A stretch of DNA of 64,000 nt from Pilaira anomala (Eukaryota > Mucoromycota > Mucoromycetes > Mucorales > Mucoraceae), in NCBI GenBank assembly GCA_025716855.1, contig JAIXMQ010000006.1, forward strand, positions 62,001 through 126,000, written 5' to 3'. A model generated the notes under the pieces. That model did no database searches and was not told the origin of the DNA. It worked only from the letters and a program-made list of their open reading frames with translations. Shown here piece by piece: positions 1 through 11,733 of this stretch; positions within the stretch are counted from its first letter, which is position 1; each line of letters opens with the position of its first letter. The position numbers and the translations under genes were made by a program.

Positions 1-904
1 AGGTTCAGACTTCTTCTTCTTCTTCTCTTCAATCTTATCAATATTTTCTTCAGGAACCTATTATATATAAAAAGATTAGTTAAATGAAAAAAAAAAAAAA
101 AAGGAAAGCATGCAATTGATATTTACGTTGGGCCAGTTGTTTAAGATCATTTTAAGTAACTCGTCACTGAAATCACCTTGAACAACAATTTCATCCAAAC
201 CTTGATTATTCTTTGCAACAGAAGAACCACATGCAAATCTATTAGCAAACATCTTTGCTGCCTTTTTCAAATCAACTCCAAAAATATCTAAACCATAAAT
301 AGTTGTGACACACTTTCTCTTTGTTCTTTCAATACGTTTAATGAGTACGCGAGAAGCCTAATAAAATAGGATGAATTTTTTTTTTTTTTTTTTGATTGCA
401 GGAATAATTATAATTTACCATTTTCTTTTTGTTTTCACGTTCTAGCTTAGCTTCAAGTTTAGCTGATTTATCCTTTACAAGACTTCTGTCCTTTTTATCA
501 ACACTTTCATCTTCAATAGTAGCCTTTTCAACTCCTTCTGTTACAGCTATATATATATATATATATAGATAAAAATGTCAAAATTTGTTTCCTTCTCTCT
601 ATATTTCCTATTTACCTTGAACACCACCATATACTTTTTCATACATTTCCTCATCATGTTCCTTTAACCACAATTTACATTTCTCTTGTGTTCCACTGAA
701 TTCACAATACTATATATATATTATAAAAAAAAAACTAAGCTTTCTTTTTATTTTGTACATGTTGCGTGTTATCTTTATTATTACCTCTAAAGGCATTGTA
801 CAAACTAAATTAAAAAATTAATGTTAGAAACAACACTTTTCTACCCTTTTTTTTTTTTTTTACTTACTTTGACATAAAAAGACTTTACGTGGTTCGAGTG
901 CCAT
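1..904 (-). CDS. TMA22: DENR/Tma22 translation machinery-associated protein (3' end off window)
   Basis: Homolog of density-regulated protein DENR (fungal Tma22), which with MCT-1/Tma20 acts on 40S subunits in recycling and re-initiation. Six exons on the minus strand: 868-904, 785-804, 616-709, 419-546, 127-357 and 1-57, with all phases agreeing. The N-terminus carries a Cys pair module (LCQICTMPLEYCEF) matching the DENR zinc-binding region. A Lys/Glu-rich linker follows, then a SUI1-like domain (IKRIERTKRKCVTTIYGLDI, then LKKAAKMFANRFACG and GDFSDEL). 189 residues are visible; only a few more are expected beyond position 1. The start is the first ATG, giving MALEPRKVFLC. The left neighbour is outside the window. 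Confidence 0.93.
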
Positions 905-1149
905 TTTATAATTTATATATATATGTAGTTCAAAAAGAAAAAAGAAAAAAATGACGATAGTTTTTTTTTTTTTTTTTTTTATTTTTTTTATTTTTTTTGA
1001 TTAGCAGTCCTCTTTACGCACCCTCCTCAAAAAATGTCATAGTGAGTGAAGAAGTGTTGCAATGACTCAACGAAAGCGGACCCCATAAAAAATTGTTAGT
1101 AACAGTATAAATAGCATTAATTGTTTCGTAATTCGTCTTTTTTTTTCTT

Positions 1150-1194
<45 letters not shown>

Positions 1195-1418
1195 TACGCG
1201 AATCCACCTAAAAAAAAAAAATAAGGCCCTGAATCCATCATGCTGTTTTTGTAAGTGACCGGCAATTGAAGCAGCAGTAAACAAGATCATGAAAAAAAAA
1301 AAAATGGGATAATTTTATTAAATGTAGTATATATATATATTTACAGTTGGAACTAATAATGTCATGTTGTGTGTATAATGGGGGAATATAAAATGAACAG
1401 AAAAAAGAAAGAAAGAAT
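905..1418. other. Intergenic spacer, homopolymer-rich
   Basis: No gene seen. It holds several long T or A runs (about 960-990, 1138-1180, 1211-1221, 1290-1303), a short GT run near 1182-1193, and one isolated TGACTCA at 1063-1069. Open frames here are low-complexity artefacts of the T/A runs. It lies upstream of TMA22 and downstream of the F-box/ankyrin-like gene. Confidence 0.6.
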
Positions 1419-2177
1419 TCAAGTGAAATTAATGGTAGACATATCAGGAACCGCACCATGATCTACCAAGATTTGAATCATATCCCATAAATTCTTTTGT
1501 ACACAAGCTTTCAAGGTTTCACTATCTGGCTTTACTTTCAAATCATCCAAAAAATAAAGCACCATTTCTTTATTATTTCTAGCTGCACATACACGTAAAG
1601 CCATATTTTTTCGTATAGTAGGATCCGCACCAAAATTAATCAAGATTTTAACACGGTCCAATCGACCCAGTTGAGCAGATTTAATTAATGGGTATCCTTT
1701 TGGTCGATTAGGACAGGCACCTCTTTCGAGTAATTCCAATACAATCGCGTCTCTTGCGCTTAATGTATCCATTGGGTCTTGTAAGAATAAACGGGCAGGT
1801 ATCTTATGATCTTTATAACTCAATTGACTACCATGCATCATATCCAATCGATGCAACATCTCCAAATTAAAAAAAGGAAATTTGACAGCTTCTTCAAATG
1901 TACGGTCTAATGTACCTCCATATTTGTATTGCAAGAATTTAATTTTGACTGTGTCTGGACTATAATACAGTTGATGGAAAAAGAATTGACTGGTGATAGC
2001 TAACTCAGGGTTGGAAGAAAGTATAAATATATTCGAAAGAATCTCGAAAGGAAGTTTGAATAAACCACTAGGAGGTTCAAGTACTTTTTCTTCTTCTTCT
2101 TCACTGTCACTACTATCAGAGGAAGAAGAGGACTCAATACCCCAATCCTGATCCATTACACGTTGTATTTTAGACAT
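1419..2177 (-). CDS. F-box-like / ankyrin-repeat protein, single exon
   Basis: Intronless 252-residue protein. An acidic-serine N-terminus (about 16-31) precedes an F-box-like stretch (about 37-70, SGLFKLPFEILSNIFILS). The C-terminal half reads as degenerate ankyrin repeats, for example GYPLIKSAQLGRLDRVKIL, then INFGADPTIRKNMALRVCAA and a final ILVDHGAVPD. Such an arrangement would suit a substrate adaptor of an SCF ubiquitin ligase or a scaffold protein, but that is inference; no specific ortholog is recognised. It is divergent from EMG1 with only 196 bp between start codons, so a shared promoter is likely. Confidence 0.72.
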   Translation of the reverse strand: MSKIQRVMDQDWGIESSSSSDSSDSEEEEEKVLEPPSGLFKLPFEILSNIFILSSNPELAITSQFFFHQLYYSPDTVKIKFLQYKYGGTLDRTFEEAVKFPFFNLEMLHRLDMMHGSQLSYKDHKIPARLFLQDPMDTLSARDAIVLELLERGACPNRPKGYPLIKSAQLGRLDRVKILINFGADPTIRKNMALRVCAARNNKEMVLYFLDDLKVKPDSETLKACVQKNLWDMIQILVDHGAVPDMSTINFT

Positions 2178-2373
2178 GCTTTTCTTTTTTAAAAAATGTA
2201 CAACAACAAAAAAAAAAGAAAGAAAAAGAAAAACTCTTGCAGTTATCTTAATGCATTTGTCGACTGCTTTTTCGCTTTTAGTGGCTTATCAATTCATTTT
2301 TCTTTTTACACATATTTTTTTTTTTTTTAAAAAAAAGACGTTTCCCTTTTGTATATATATATAAATTAATAAA

Positions 2374-3306
2374 ATGTCAGCAGAAAAGCGTCAACAAGAA
2401 CCTATTGAATCAGAACCCAAACGTATTCGAGTTGGTACCACACGTGATGTTGATGTACATATGGTACCTCAAGCACCTAAAGTACCAAAGACAACTATCG
2501 AAAAGGAAAACGCTCGTCGTTTGATTGTGATTTTAGAACAAGCAACTTTAGAAACTTTAAAGATTGGTAAAAATAAGGAAGGTCATTATCAATTACTTAA
2601 TGTTGATGATCATCTTCATATTCTTAAAAAGAATAACCGTGAAACATATGAAGCTCGTCCCGATATTACACATCAAGTAAGTTTCGTTTTTTTTTTTTTT
2701 TTTTTTTTTTTTTGACATGATATATACAGAAATACTCATTTTTTTTTTTCCTTTAGTGTCTTTTGACTCTTCTTGATAGTCCTATCAATAAGGCAGGTCT
2801 TTTACAAGTTTATATTCATACCCACAAGAATGTTTTGATTGAAGTCAATCCTCATATCAGAATTCCAAGAACTTTCAAACGTTTTGCTGGTTTGATGGTT
2901 CAATTGCTTCATAAATTAAGTATTCGTGCTGTTAACGGTAACGAAAAGCTTTTACGTATTATCGAAAACCCTGTAGAGAAATATTTACCTAGTAACAGTT
3001 ATAAGATTGGTAAGTGATTTTTTTTTTTTTTTTTGCATAAATTTAATTAATTGACATATATATATCTTCAAAAAAAAAAAAGCTCTTTCTTGGGATGCAC
3101 CTACAGTTCGTTTATCTGAATATATGCCTACTATTCCTGAAGATAAAAGTATTGTTGTTGCAGTTGGTTCAATGGCTCACGGTACGGATGACTTTGCCGA
3201 TGCGTATGTGGATGAAAAGATCAGTATATCCGATTACTCTTTATCTGCATCTGTAGCTTGTGGAAAAATCACTTGTGCAGTTGAAGAAATGTGGGGAATT
3301 TTGTAA
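2374..3306 (+). CDS. EMG1: Nep1/Emg1 18S rRNA pseudouridine N1-methyltransferase
   Basis: SPOUT-class enzyme that methylates a pseudouridine in the 18S rRNA decoding region and is needed for small-subunit biogenesis in the nucleolus. Three exons, 2374-2676, 2757-3009 and 3083-3306, give 259 residues, close to the yeast protein length. Family signatures are RPDITHQ followed across intron 1 by [20 protein letters not shown], then [19 protein letters not shown] and the SPOUT knot end VAVGSMAHG with [14 protein letters not shown]. The N-terminal 35 residues are a variable charged tail. Intron 1 has a run of about 23 T just after its donor. It converges on SIN3 with 75 bp between stops. Confidence 0.96.
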
Positions 3307-3381
3307 ATAAATAAAACAATTAGATATTTTTTTTTTTTTTTTAAAAAAAGGAAAAAAAAAAAGGGGATATTTTTTTTTTTT

Positions 3382-6300
3382 TTATTGGAGTAATGATAAT
3401 GCTTCTGCTTCAGCTTGGAATTTATCTTGTTCATTTGGCCAATCTTTATCGACCCAATGATTCCAATTTGATGATGACGATGATGATGTTGTGTTTATTG
3501 ATGATGATATGTCGGGTTTTGGACAATGACGAACGAATGCATCTTCTGTCCCAATAATGTAAAACATATGATAAGTGTCTCTACAAATCTTGTATTGCAT
3601 ACCCGATCTTATCTCAATATCTTTTGCTTGATTTCCTTTAAATTTTAAGTTTCTGTTTATAAAAGGAAATCTCGTTAGTTTTTTTTTTTTTTTTTTTTTT
3701 TTGAAAAAAAAAACGTTTTCTCGGTATTTTTTTTTTATTTTTTTCACCTTTGCAAGAATCGTGGTGTCAGTAATGATTGATCGACACCTTTTGTTTCGTT
3801 AGCCCAATCAATATAATTAGAAACATATTCATCGTATCCACCACATCTTTCTGAAGGTATCGAAACCGCATTATTTCCATCTAATAATCGAATACTTAGT
3901 GATCGACTTTTGAGTTTCTATGGTAACCAAAAGATTAATAAAATAATTTTAATAAACAATGCTTGACTTACAAAGGTTATATGGTATGTATTCTCGGATG
4001 GATCAATTATACCGGCAACACGAGTTCTATATGTAATCACATCACCTTGATCTACTTCTTCTGCCTTGTGTTCCTTTTTAAATAAATCGTATAATGTTTG
4101 TGATTGTGTATCTGTAATTATAATATGAATCTATATAATAAAAAGAGTATAAATAATCAAAAAAAAAAAAAAACATATGTTTTAGAATTGATTTTACTCA
4201 CATGACGAACTATAGATAATACAAGTTTATCGATTGTAAACATAATATATGAGCCTGTTCCAAAATTATATCGAACACATTCTTCATAAGTCTGTTGATC
4301 TATTTCACCTTCAAATAATTTATCTATAAGCGCTAATAACATGTTATAGTATCCATTCTTTGTATCCATTTTTAAAGCTATTAAAGATGATTAGAAAAAT
4401 AATGTATAGAATTCTTTTTCTTTTTTCTTTTTTTTTACCTTTGAATCTTCTTGGTGTAATACCCAGTTCATGTGCTTCCTCACAAGCCTTTTTAGATTTT
4501 TCTGGATGGCTTCTAAATTCTGCATCTAATGCCTTCATCTTACAAAGACGGTCGTACAAGACTTGATATAATCGAAAGAAACAATAAAACCCATTATCAC
4601 CAAAGAGATTATATGTCTTTTGATTTTCTGGCTCTACAGATATTTCTTTTTCAATGAATGAAGTTACAGTGGCAATCTTGGGAGGAATAGCTGCTGGTTT
4701 CTTCTTCTGTTGTTGACTTGTTTTCTTGACTTTATTATTACGACGGTGAGTACGACGTCTTCTATACCGCGGTCTACGGTCATCTTCGTCGTCTTCATCG
4801 TCATCCTCTTCATCCTCTTCATCCTCATCGTCTTCTTCTTCTTGTAAGTGACGAGACCGACTTTCGATATGATCTTCATCCTCATGTTCATCATCGTCAT
4901 CGTCGTCCTCGTCATCCTCTTCATCTTCATCATCTGAGGAATTACCAGAAGGTACCTTTTTCAAGTTACGTTTCAATACGTCTTTTAACAAACCATCATC
5001 GTCTTGTAATTGACCTCGTCTAGGCCTTGTCGAACGTGGTGTCACAGGCATCTTTTTTAATTCCAATGAATCTACAGACATGACAGAAGATTTATCATCT
5101 TCATCTACCACTTCATCCATAATGATATCACCGGTTGTTTCAATTGTAGAAGGTTCAACATCATCTACATCAAACAACATGGGTATCATTGTGTTCATAA
5201 AGTGACGCATTGCTTCACAATCTTCTAGATTATATACTGGTTGTCTTTCTAAAAAGAAATAAATCAAACGAGAAACGTCTTTAAAGACAGCAGTATCTTG
5301 AAATACGAAATTGAATTGAGCTGAACCCTCCTCGATCTTGATCTCTTGTGCTTGAGAAACCAGACTACGCGTGGTCATGGCCTTTCGATCGTTTATTTTA
5401 AAGGTGATGCCTTGATAATCTAACGATTTCCAATAATTTTTAGCTTCTACTTCTCGCCAAATCTTGTTCCATTCACGTTGAGCACGTTTCCATTCATCGT
5501 CCTTTTGCTTTAATCTTTTTAATAATATGGGTACAGTTTGTGCTGGATTGTTATGTAATAATTCGATGATCTCAAGTCCTCTTTCCACACCGTAAATCTT
5601 TTTTATAATTCGATGATAGATCGTACGTGATGGACTGCCTAAACCGGCTGGAAGTCTAAAATGACTCTTTTCTTCGGGTGACATGATACTGATTTTTTTT
5701 GCAATGGGTTCCAATAATGCAATTGTGTTCAAATTGGCTTCAATATTTAAATCATAATCATATCTACATACATACATATGAAAAAAAAAAAATTTGAATT
5801 ATTTTCTTCTTGTATATATATACATATATTTATTTACCTTTCTTCTTCTACACGATGTAATGCTTCTTCGTATTGATTCTTTTTAGCAGCAACAAAACCT
5901 GTATCCTCACTAGCCCAGGTAGGATGAGAGACATACGTATCGTTCAAGACATCCCAACATAATGCATCTCTACCAGAACAAGTACGATTTTCCCATGCCT
6001 TGGGAATATGTCGATAACTAGGACCACATAACATGGCAGTACCAACTGATTGCTTACGTTGATGAGTAGGTACTGAAGGTACATTTTCAATCACATCATC
6101 TGTACCATCGTACCCAACCAAGGTTTTAAACCAATCAAACAAGTCTTTATTTCCTCCAATAAAACTTTCTACACGACTCACCAAGACATTTTGGTCGACG
6201 ATTTGTTGACTGAATAAGTTGAGAACTTTTAAAAATGCATTGTATGTAGCCTTGTTACCAATGTAGGTCTTGACTTTCTCAAAGAATTCGGCTTCTTCTG

Positions 6301-7337
6301 CTGAAAATGTAGGTCGTGCTAAATCGTCGGTTGTGTTGTTGTTGTTATTGTTGTTGTTGTTATTGCTGGTATGTGATCGAACATCGGATGTTTGTAAGTC
6401 TGTTTTATGGTGATGTTTTGTTCTCTAGAGATATATATATATATAGAATGAGTATTTATATATATATATATATTTAAAATTGATTTTGTTTATATATTTA
6501 CCTTGGAAATACTGAGTGTAGGGATATTACCGGATCGCTTCTTTCTTTGCTTTGGTTCAGGTAAAAATTGTTTGAATTCATCTAATAATTCATTGGAGCT
6601 ATTAAATAATATTTTCACTTCAGCATAAACCTCTTGAATTGGTTTTTGATCTTTTTGATAAGTTTGAAGGATTTCTAAAAACTTTTTATAAGTGTCAGGT
6701 TGATTAGCAAACCTACTCTTGATCTTGTTGACATAGGTAATAGCATGGTTGAATTCAACAGGAGCCTTTTTCTTTGGTGGTTGAGGTTCATTAGGATCTT
6801 GTTTCAGGTCTAGATTTTCAGTATCTTTAATAGAAGTAGTTCCTGAAGGTGTAGTGACTTTAATGATATTTCTTTCTTGGTCATCAATACTGCATTCAAT
6901 ACGGTATCCAGGAGGTAGGAAAGTATTAAAGCCCGAAATTAAAACTGGGTGGCCTCTAAATAATGTTGAGACACGTTCAATGACACCTGGTGTGTCAATC
7001 CTATTATAAAAAGGGAGAAGAATGAGTTTAACAAAACCATGTTTTTTTTTTTTTCTTTTCTTTTTTTACATTTGACTTTTAAAATCTTTCATAATATCGA
7101 GAAATTGATTGTAAACTTGAGTTTGTGATGAGAATTTAGCTTTGACTTTATCAAGATACGTAAGCGCATCTTTGACATTCAAAGGTCGGTATTCTTCTTC
7201 TGGTGTAGTTACAGGATGACTATTATCAGATGCATAGTTTTCCCTTTAAGAAAAATATATTTAAGAAGGATGTAAATAAAAAAAAAGGAGTGTACAATGA
7301 ACGTTTACCTGAATTCTTCAGGATTATCGGCAACCAT
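3382..7337 (-). CDS. SIN3: SIN3 transcriptional corepressor scaffold
   Basis: Scaffold of the Sin3-Rpd3 histone deacetylase complex. Nine exons: 7309-7337, 7070-7243, 6502-7000, 5838-6424, 4439-5763, 4202-4377, 3972-4130, 3748-3917 and 3382-3652, giving 1129 residues. Three paired amphipathic helix domains come first: PAH1 ([40 protein letters not shown]), PAH2 ([20 protein letters not shown]) and PAH3 ([19 protein letters not shown]). The HDAC-interaction domain follows ([20 protein letters not shown], then [19 protein letters not shown]), then a long Asp/Glu tract and a basic patch (about 4740-4935 in DNA), then the conserved Sin3 C-terminal region. The protein is shorter than metazoan Sin3. 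The first intron sits 29 nt after the ATG. Confidence 0.95.
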
Positions 7338-7520
7338 GATGCTTTCTATTTATTTTGTTTTACAAATAGTGAATATATAAAGAGAAAAAGAGAGAGAGAG
7401 AGAGAGAGAAAGAAAGAAATAGAAAGTTAAAAGGTATAAAGGAACAAAAAGAAAAAGAGAAAAAAAAGGGAGAGTGCAGATAAAGCTCAACGCGTAAAAC
7501 AGCGGAGTTATGTGAGATGT

Positions 7521-7552
<32 letters not shown>

Positions 7553-7681
7553 TTGTGTGTGTGTGAAAGACTGTGTGCGTAGCATGTCTCCCATGCAATA
7601 TTAAGAATTTGATTAAAATCATTATATTTATTATTATTATTAGAGAGAAAGTGATCATTTGTATAAAAGAAAGAATATTAT
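7338..7681. repeat. SIN3 5' flank with GA and GT microsatellites
   Basis: Spacer between the E2 gene stop and the SIN3 start, both on the minus strand. A purine run with (GA)n lies at about 7389-7409 and a (GT)n tract with one interruption at about 7518-7563. No coding sequence is seen. Confidence 0.75.
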
Positions 7682-8289
7682 TTACATCATTTCAGCAGAT
7701 TGTCTTACTAATCTGGAAACCTTCTTTTTAAATTGTGGATAATTATCACGGTATTCCTTCTATATAGGATAGTTAATATTCAATTCAAACCAATGTTACA
7801 TATACAGTTTAAATGACTTACAGCCGCTTCAATATTTGCTGGTGATTCATCATTAGGACTAGATAACATGGATATAACAGATAATAAAATAGTTTCTACT
7901 GTATGCACAGGCGACCAACGTTCACTTGCATGTTCATAACCATACTTATCATCTCCAGGTGGATGCTAAACATTAATAAGTTAATAATTAAATGCTTATT
8001 TTCTTTATCTTGAAACTTACAAGTATAGAAATACAAACTGTACCATCGGGATACACTATAATTTTTTAGGTCAGCACAGGGCAGAAAAAAAAAATTTTTT
8101 TTTTTTTTTGGTTCCTGAATTTATTACCGTTTGGGTGATACATTTCAGTTTGAAAAATCATGGAAGGTGGTTCAATGGGATAAGACTAGGTAAAAGTGAT
8201 AAGAATATACATCTAACTTTGTTTTAAAAAACTTTTTATTTTTTACCTTTGGAAATGATAAATGAGCTTTAAAGAATCCTCCCTCACTA

Positions 8290-8327
<38 letters not shown>

Positions 8328-8755
8328 TAAAAGTTGTCAATTTAAGGTTCGCTTTAATGTATAGAAGCTGTCAAAATAAAACTTACTATAAAGTATCTTG
8401 GGAACCGATAATAAGGATCTCCCACTATTCAACCAAGATAAAAAAAAAACAAAAGGGTTTTTAGAAAAAAAAAATACCAGCATACTATAAATAGTAAGTG
8501 TTCTTTTTTTTTTTTTTTTTTACCTCATAAATATTATCTTCAACAAGTCCTGCAGAAAACCCTTCAACAGGATTCTTTTGGAGATCTAGATTTCAATAAA
8601 GCAAAGTTTAGATTGCTGAAAACGAGTAAAACTTTTTTTTTTCTTTTCTTTTTTTTTAAAAAAAAATAGAAAGCTTTTTATTTTTTTAAAAAAAAAATTA
8701 ACTTGCCTTTTAACTGTCTTGAAAGTAAAAGTGCACTTGGATCTGTTTGGGTCAT
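7682..8755 (-). CDS. UBC7: Ubiquitin-conjugating enzyme E2, UBC7/UBE2G1 type
   Basis: E2 enzyme carrying ubiquitin on a catalytic Cys; the UBC7/UBE2G class serves ER-associated and other K48-type degradation. Multi-exon minus-strand gene starting [16 protein letters not shown]. Signatures in order: [57 protein letters not shown], then the active site TVCISIL followed by the long loop [19 protein letters not shown] that marks this class, then [20 protein letters not shown] and a basic tail ending SAEMM. The first intron (8586-8706) begins GC rather than GT; no GT alternative keeps the frame. The family assignment is firm; UBE2G1 over UBE2G2 is judged from the tail. Confidence 0.93.
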
Positions 8756-10958
8756 TAAGAATACTTGAAGGAGTTGAAAAAAAGTATAAAATAAGAGGGA
8801 AAAAAAAAAAGAGCAGCACAGATTTTTTCCACTCCCCCAAGAAAGATTTACGGAGGTTCAATCTTTTTTTATTCGTGTGTGACTTAGGTATCGTCACGCT
8901 ATTGATTACAATTTATTAATAATAAGAACAAGTTAAAACACCTAATTGTATTCTACTGATGTAGGTTTCTTGTTATTCACTTTGCTCAGACAAGAAACGA
9001 ATCGGTTTGTATGAAAAATGTTGTGGCTATCTAACCCCCGCTCCAAGAAATTACAAGTCACCATTGACATCTCCTACTACTACTTTGTGAATCTATTTTC
9101 AAGGTCATATCTACAAAAAACTTGTGAGCACATCTTTTTGTCGGTAATATACATAAATAAATAGCTACTAAATATTCTCATCATTAGGAACTGAAATTAA
9201 AAGTGCTTATTCGATGCTTAAAAAACAAAAGGTAGAATAATCAGACTGCAAAGTAATACATATTTTAAAAAAAGGGCAAAAAGAAATTACTACCTTAAAA
9301 TGCATATTGGTAGTAACATCAATAAAATAATAATGAATTATAGTTTTTGTTAAGACACTTATATATCTTATATCCAAGCATATTAATTTAAATATATAGC
9401 GAAACGTGCCTTTAAATTATTCGTCGTTTGTATATTATCACTGTGTTGTAAAATGATTGATATAATTTGACAGATATTTTGTTTCTGGGCCTTAAATGAA
9501 ATGGGGCGTCCTTAGGGTTGCTAGGGCGTGTAGACAAACGTTGGGTATCTATAGGGAATCGAAATACCATTCTTCTCTTTTTTAAATGACACCAACCTAT
9601 TTTTTGTTTTCCAAAAGGGCTAAAATTAAAAAGATACTGCTAGCTACATAGCCACCATAATAAGTAACTCGCAGATCAAATTGAAGCTTTCGTTTTCAAA
9701 TCAGTTTATTAAACTAGCGCCCTCTATATTAGGTAAGAGCTCTGAACAGGCGATCACTATATACATATATGTAAGTATCCGGTCAATTGAGAGTACTACT
9801 TACCATTGCTTTACATATCCTTGCAGATAATTTCAAGTTGTTATTTTTTTTTTTTTTTTTTAGTATTGTGTTTATGTTGGTTATCAACTTTTTTTTTTTT
9901 TTGTAATCGTCAATCTCTTTTCATATATTAAGAAATTTGTCTACATTTGTTATACGTATGACAAACCAATCGAAACGTTAAATCATACATGTATACAGAC
10001 GAATTTGACCACAGTTGCCATTGCTAAGGCACTAGGGCTATTGATAAATAAGACCTTTTTAAATTCCAAGAGATCAAAAGAATTGTAACCTTTAGTATAT
10101 TATACAATAATTTGTCTTTAGCACGAAATATGACTCTGTAGAACAATAGTAACAACTAAAGTATAAAATAAAAAACGTGTGATACAAATCAACAAGAGAA
10201 CATAAAAAAAACCCAAGCATCGCTCAAACCGAAGTGGGAAATCTAGATTGTGATAATAAGCATCGTCAACTCCTTAAGTAATAAAAAAAAACATATACTT
10301 TAGAGAGCACCATTCATTTGCTTGATCTTTTTCAAGAGATTTATCCTTATCTTTTATATGTATTTTTCTCATAATTTTATTTTTTTTTAACTCTGGGGCA
10401 GTATTGTTACACGACAGAATTTGTATACTGGAAAACGTGATTCGGCTCTACAAGTGCGAGAAAAAAAAAAGGCTCTTCATGTGTTGTCTTGTAATAGCTA
10501 TACTGTACTCTTTAAGCTGTCAAACAAGATTTGTAAAGATAATTGCAGATGCGGGTACACCATTTATATATACATATATGCGTGTGTTATGAGAAGCAAT
10601 TTTTTTATTTTCTTGAACTGGTAAGAAGGTTCTACAAGCTAATAATAGTCGAGTTGCATGGCATTATAATAGCAATTTTTAAGTAAAGTAAGACCTCCCA
10701 TGGCTTTCTCTTTTATTTTAAACTTGAAATAACTAAAACTGTGATGACCCTTTGATTAATTACGTATGACCCAACAAAGATAGATTTATCTTGACAAAAG
10801 GAGTTAAAGGAGATCCCCGAAAGAAAAGGTGGAACAAAACTAAGCCAAATATTTAAGCCTTTGACTAGGTCTGATGTAGCACATAAAAAGCCTTTTAGTA
10901 GTATTCCATGTTACTATATTTAAACGGGGAGTCAAAGTAATAGGGAGGCTCTCCCCGA

Positions 10959-10998
<40 letters not shown>

Positions 10999-11569
10999 TA
11001 GAGCAAAAGTTTTAAACTTTTTTTTATTTCATATCTACGAATTCTTATGTACTGTTATGGTATATATTAAATCTGGGCTGTATATATATACCTATTTTTT
11101 TTTTTTTTTTTTTTTTTGAACCCGGAGTACAAGGAGATACATACAATATATAATAGAATTATGATAATAGTATATATGGGTGTGCTATTTGATCTTTAAT
11201 GATTAATAAGGTTTTCCAACCAGAAAAGTAAAAGTAGCACGGGAAGTTGTTTGTTACATCAATTAATACCAAATCAAGGATTTTTATATGATTGTATACA
11301 GATACCTGTTCAAAATATATAATGACATTTAATTTCCCTTCTTAGATAGTATGTATATAAACGTCAAAAATCGTTTATTGAGTATCATATCGCTGCCTCT
11401 ATTTTGTTTACAACCCAAAGTAATTTATTTGTTTTACAAATATAAAGAGCCTTGTGATTTGTTAGTAGCATTAACGCAACAGCTAAAAACTATAGTATAC
11501 TGCGCCTCAAACCATCCTGCTAAATAATTTCTTTTTGTGTAATTTTGCATCAAATATTTTATACAGCCG

Positions 11570-11602
<33 letters not shown>

Positions 11603-11733
11603 TTTAAGATTGTTTCTGTAATACAATACAAAAAGTTGTTATATATAACAGACTTAAAAAAAGTGGGGCTTGTTGACAATTATTCTTTCTTTCTTTTTTT
11701 TTTCTCTCTCTCTTTTTATAAACAAAAATAAGA
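8756..11733. other. 3 kb intergenic region without recognisable genes
   Basis: AT-rich spacer between the E2 gene and the first UPF0658 gene. Short open frames (for example near 8719-8919 and 10404-10624) overlap homopolymers, lack splice logic and resemble nothing known to me. Long A/T runs occur at about 9844-9862, 10968-10995, 11095-11117 and 11569-11600. A C/T-rich run at 11690-11712 precedes the UPF0658 start and may be its core promoter. No RNA gene or mobile-element ends were recognised. Confidence 0.6.

Noticed and set aside
1014..1459. Minus-strand frames over the spacer near 1.0-1.5 kb
   Set aside because: They consist largely of Lys or Phe from A/T runs and overlap the real 3' end of the F-box/ankyrin-like gene.
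10404..10624. Two overlapping plus-strand frames
   Set aside because: No domain, AT-biased, mutually overlapping, no splice context.
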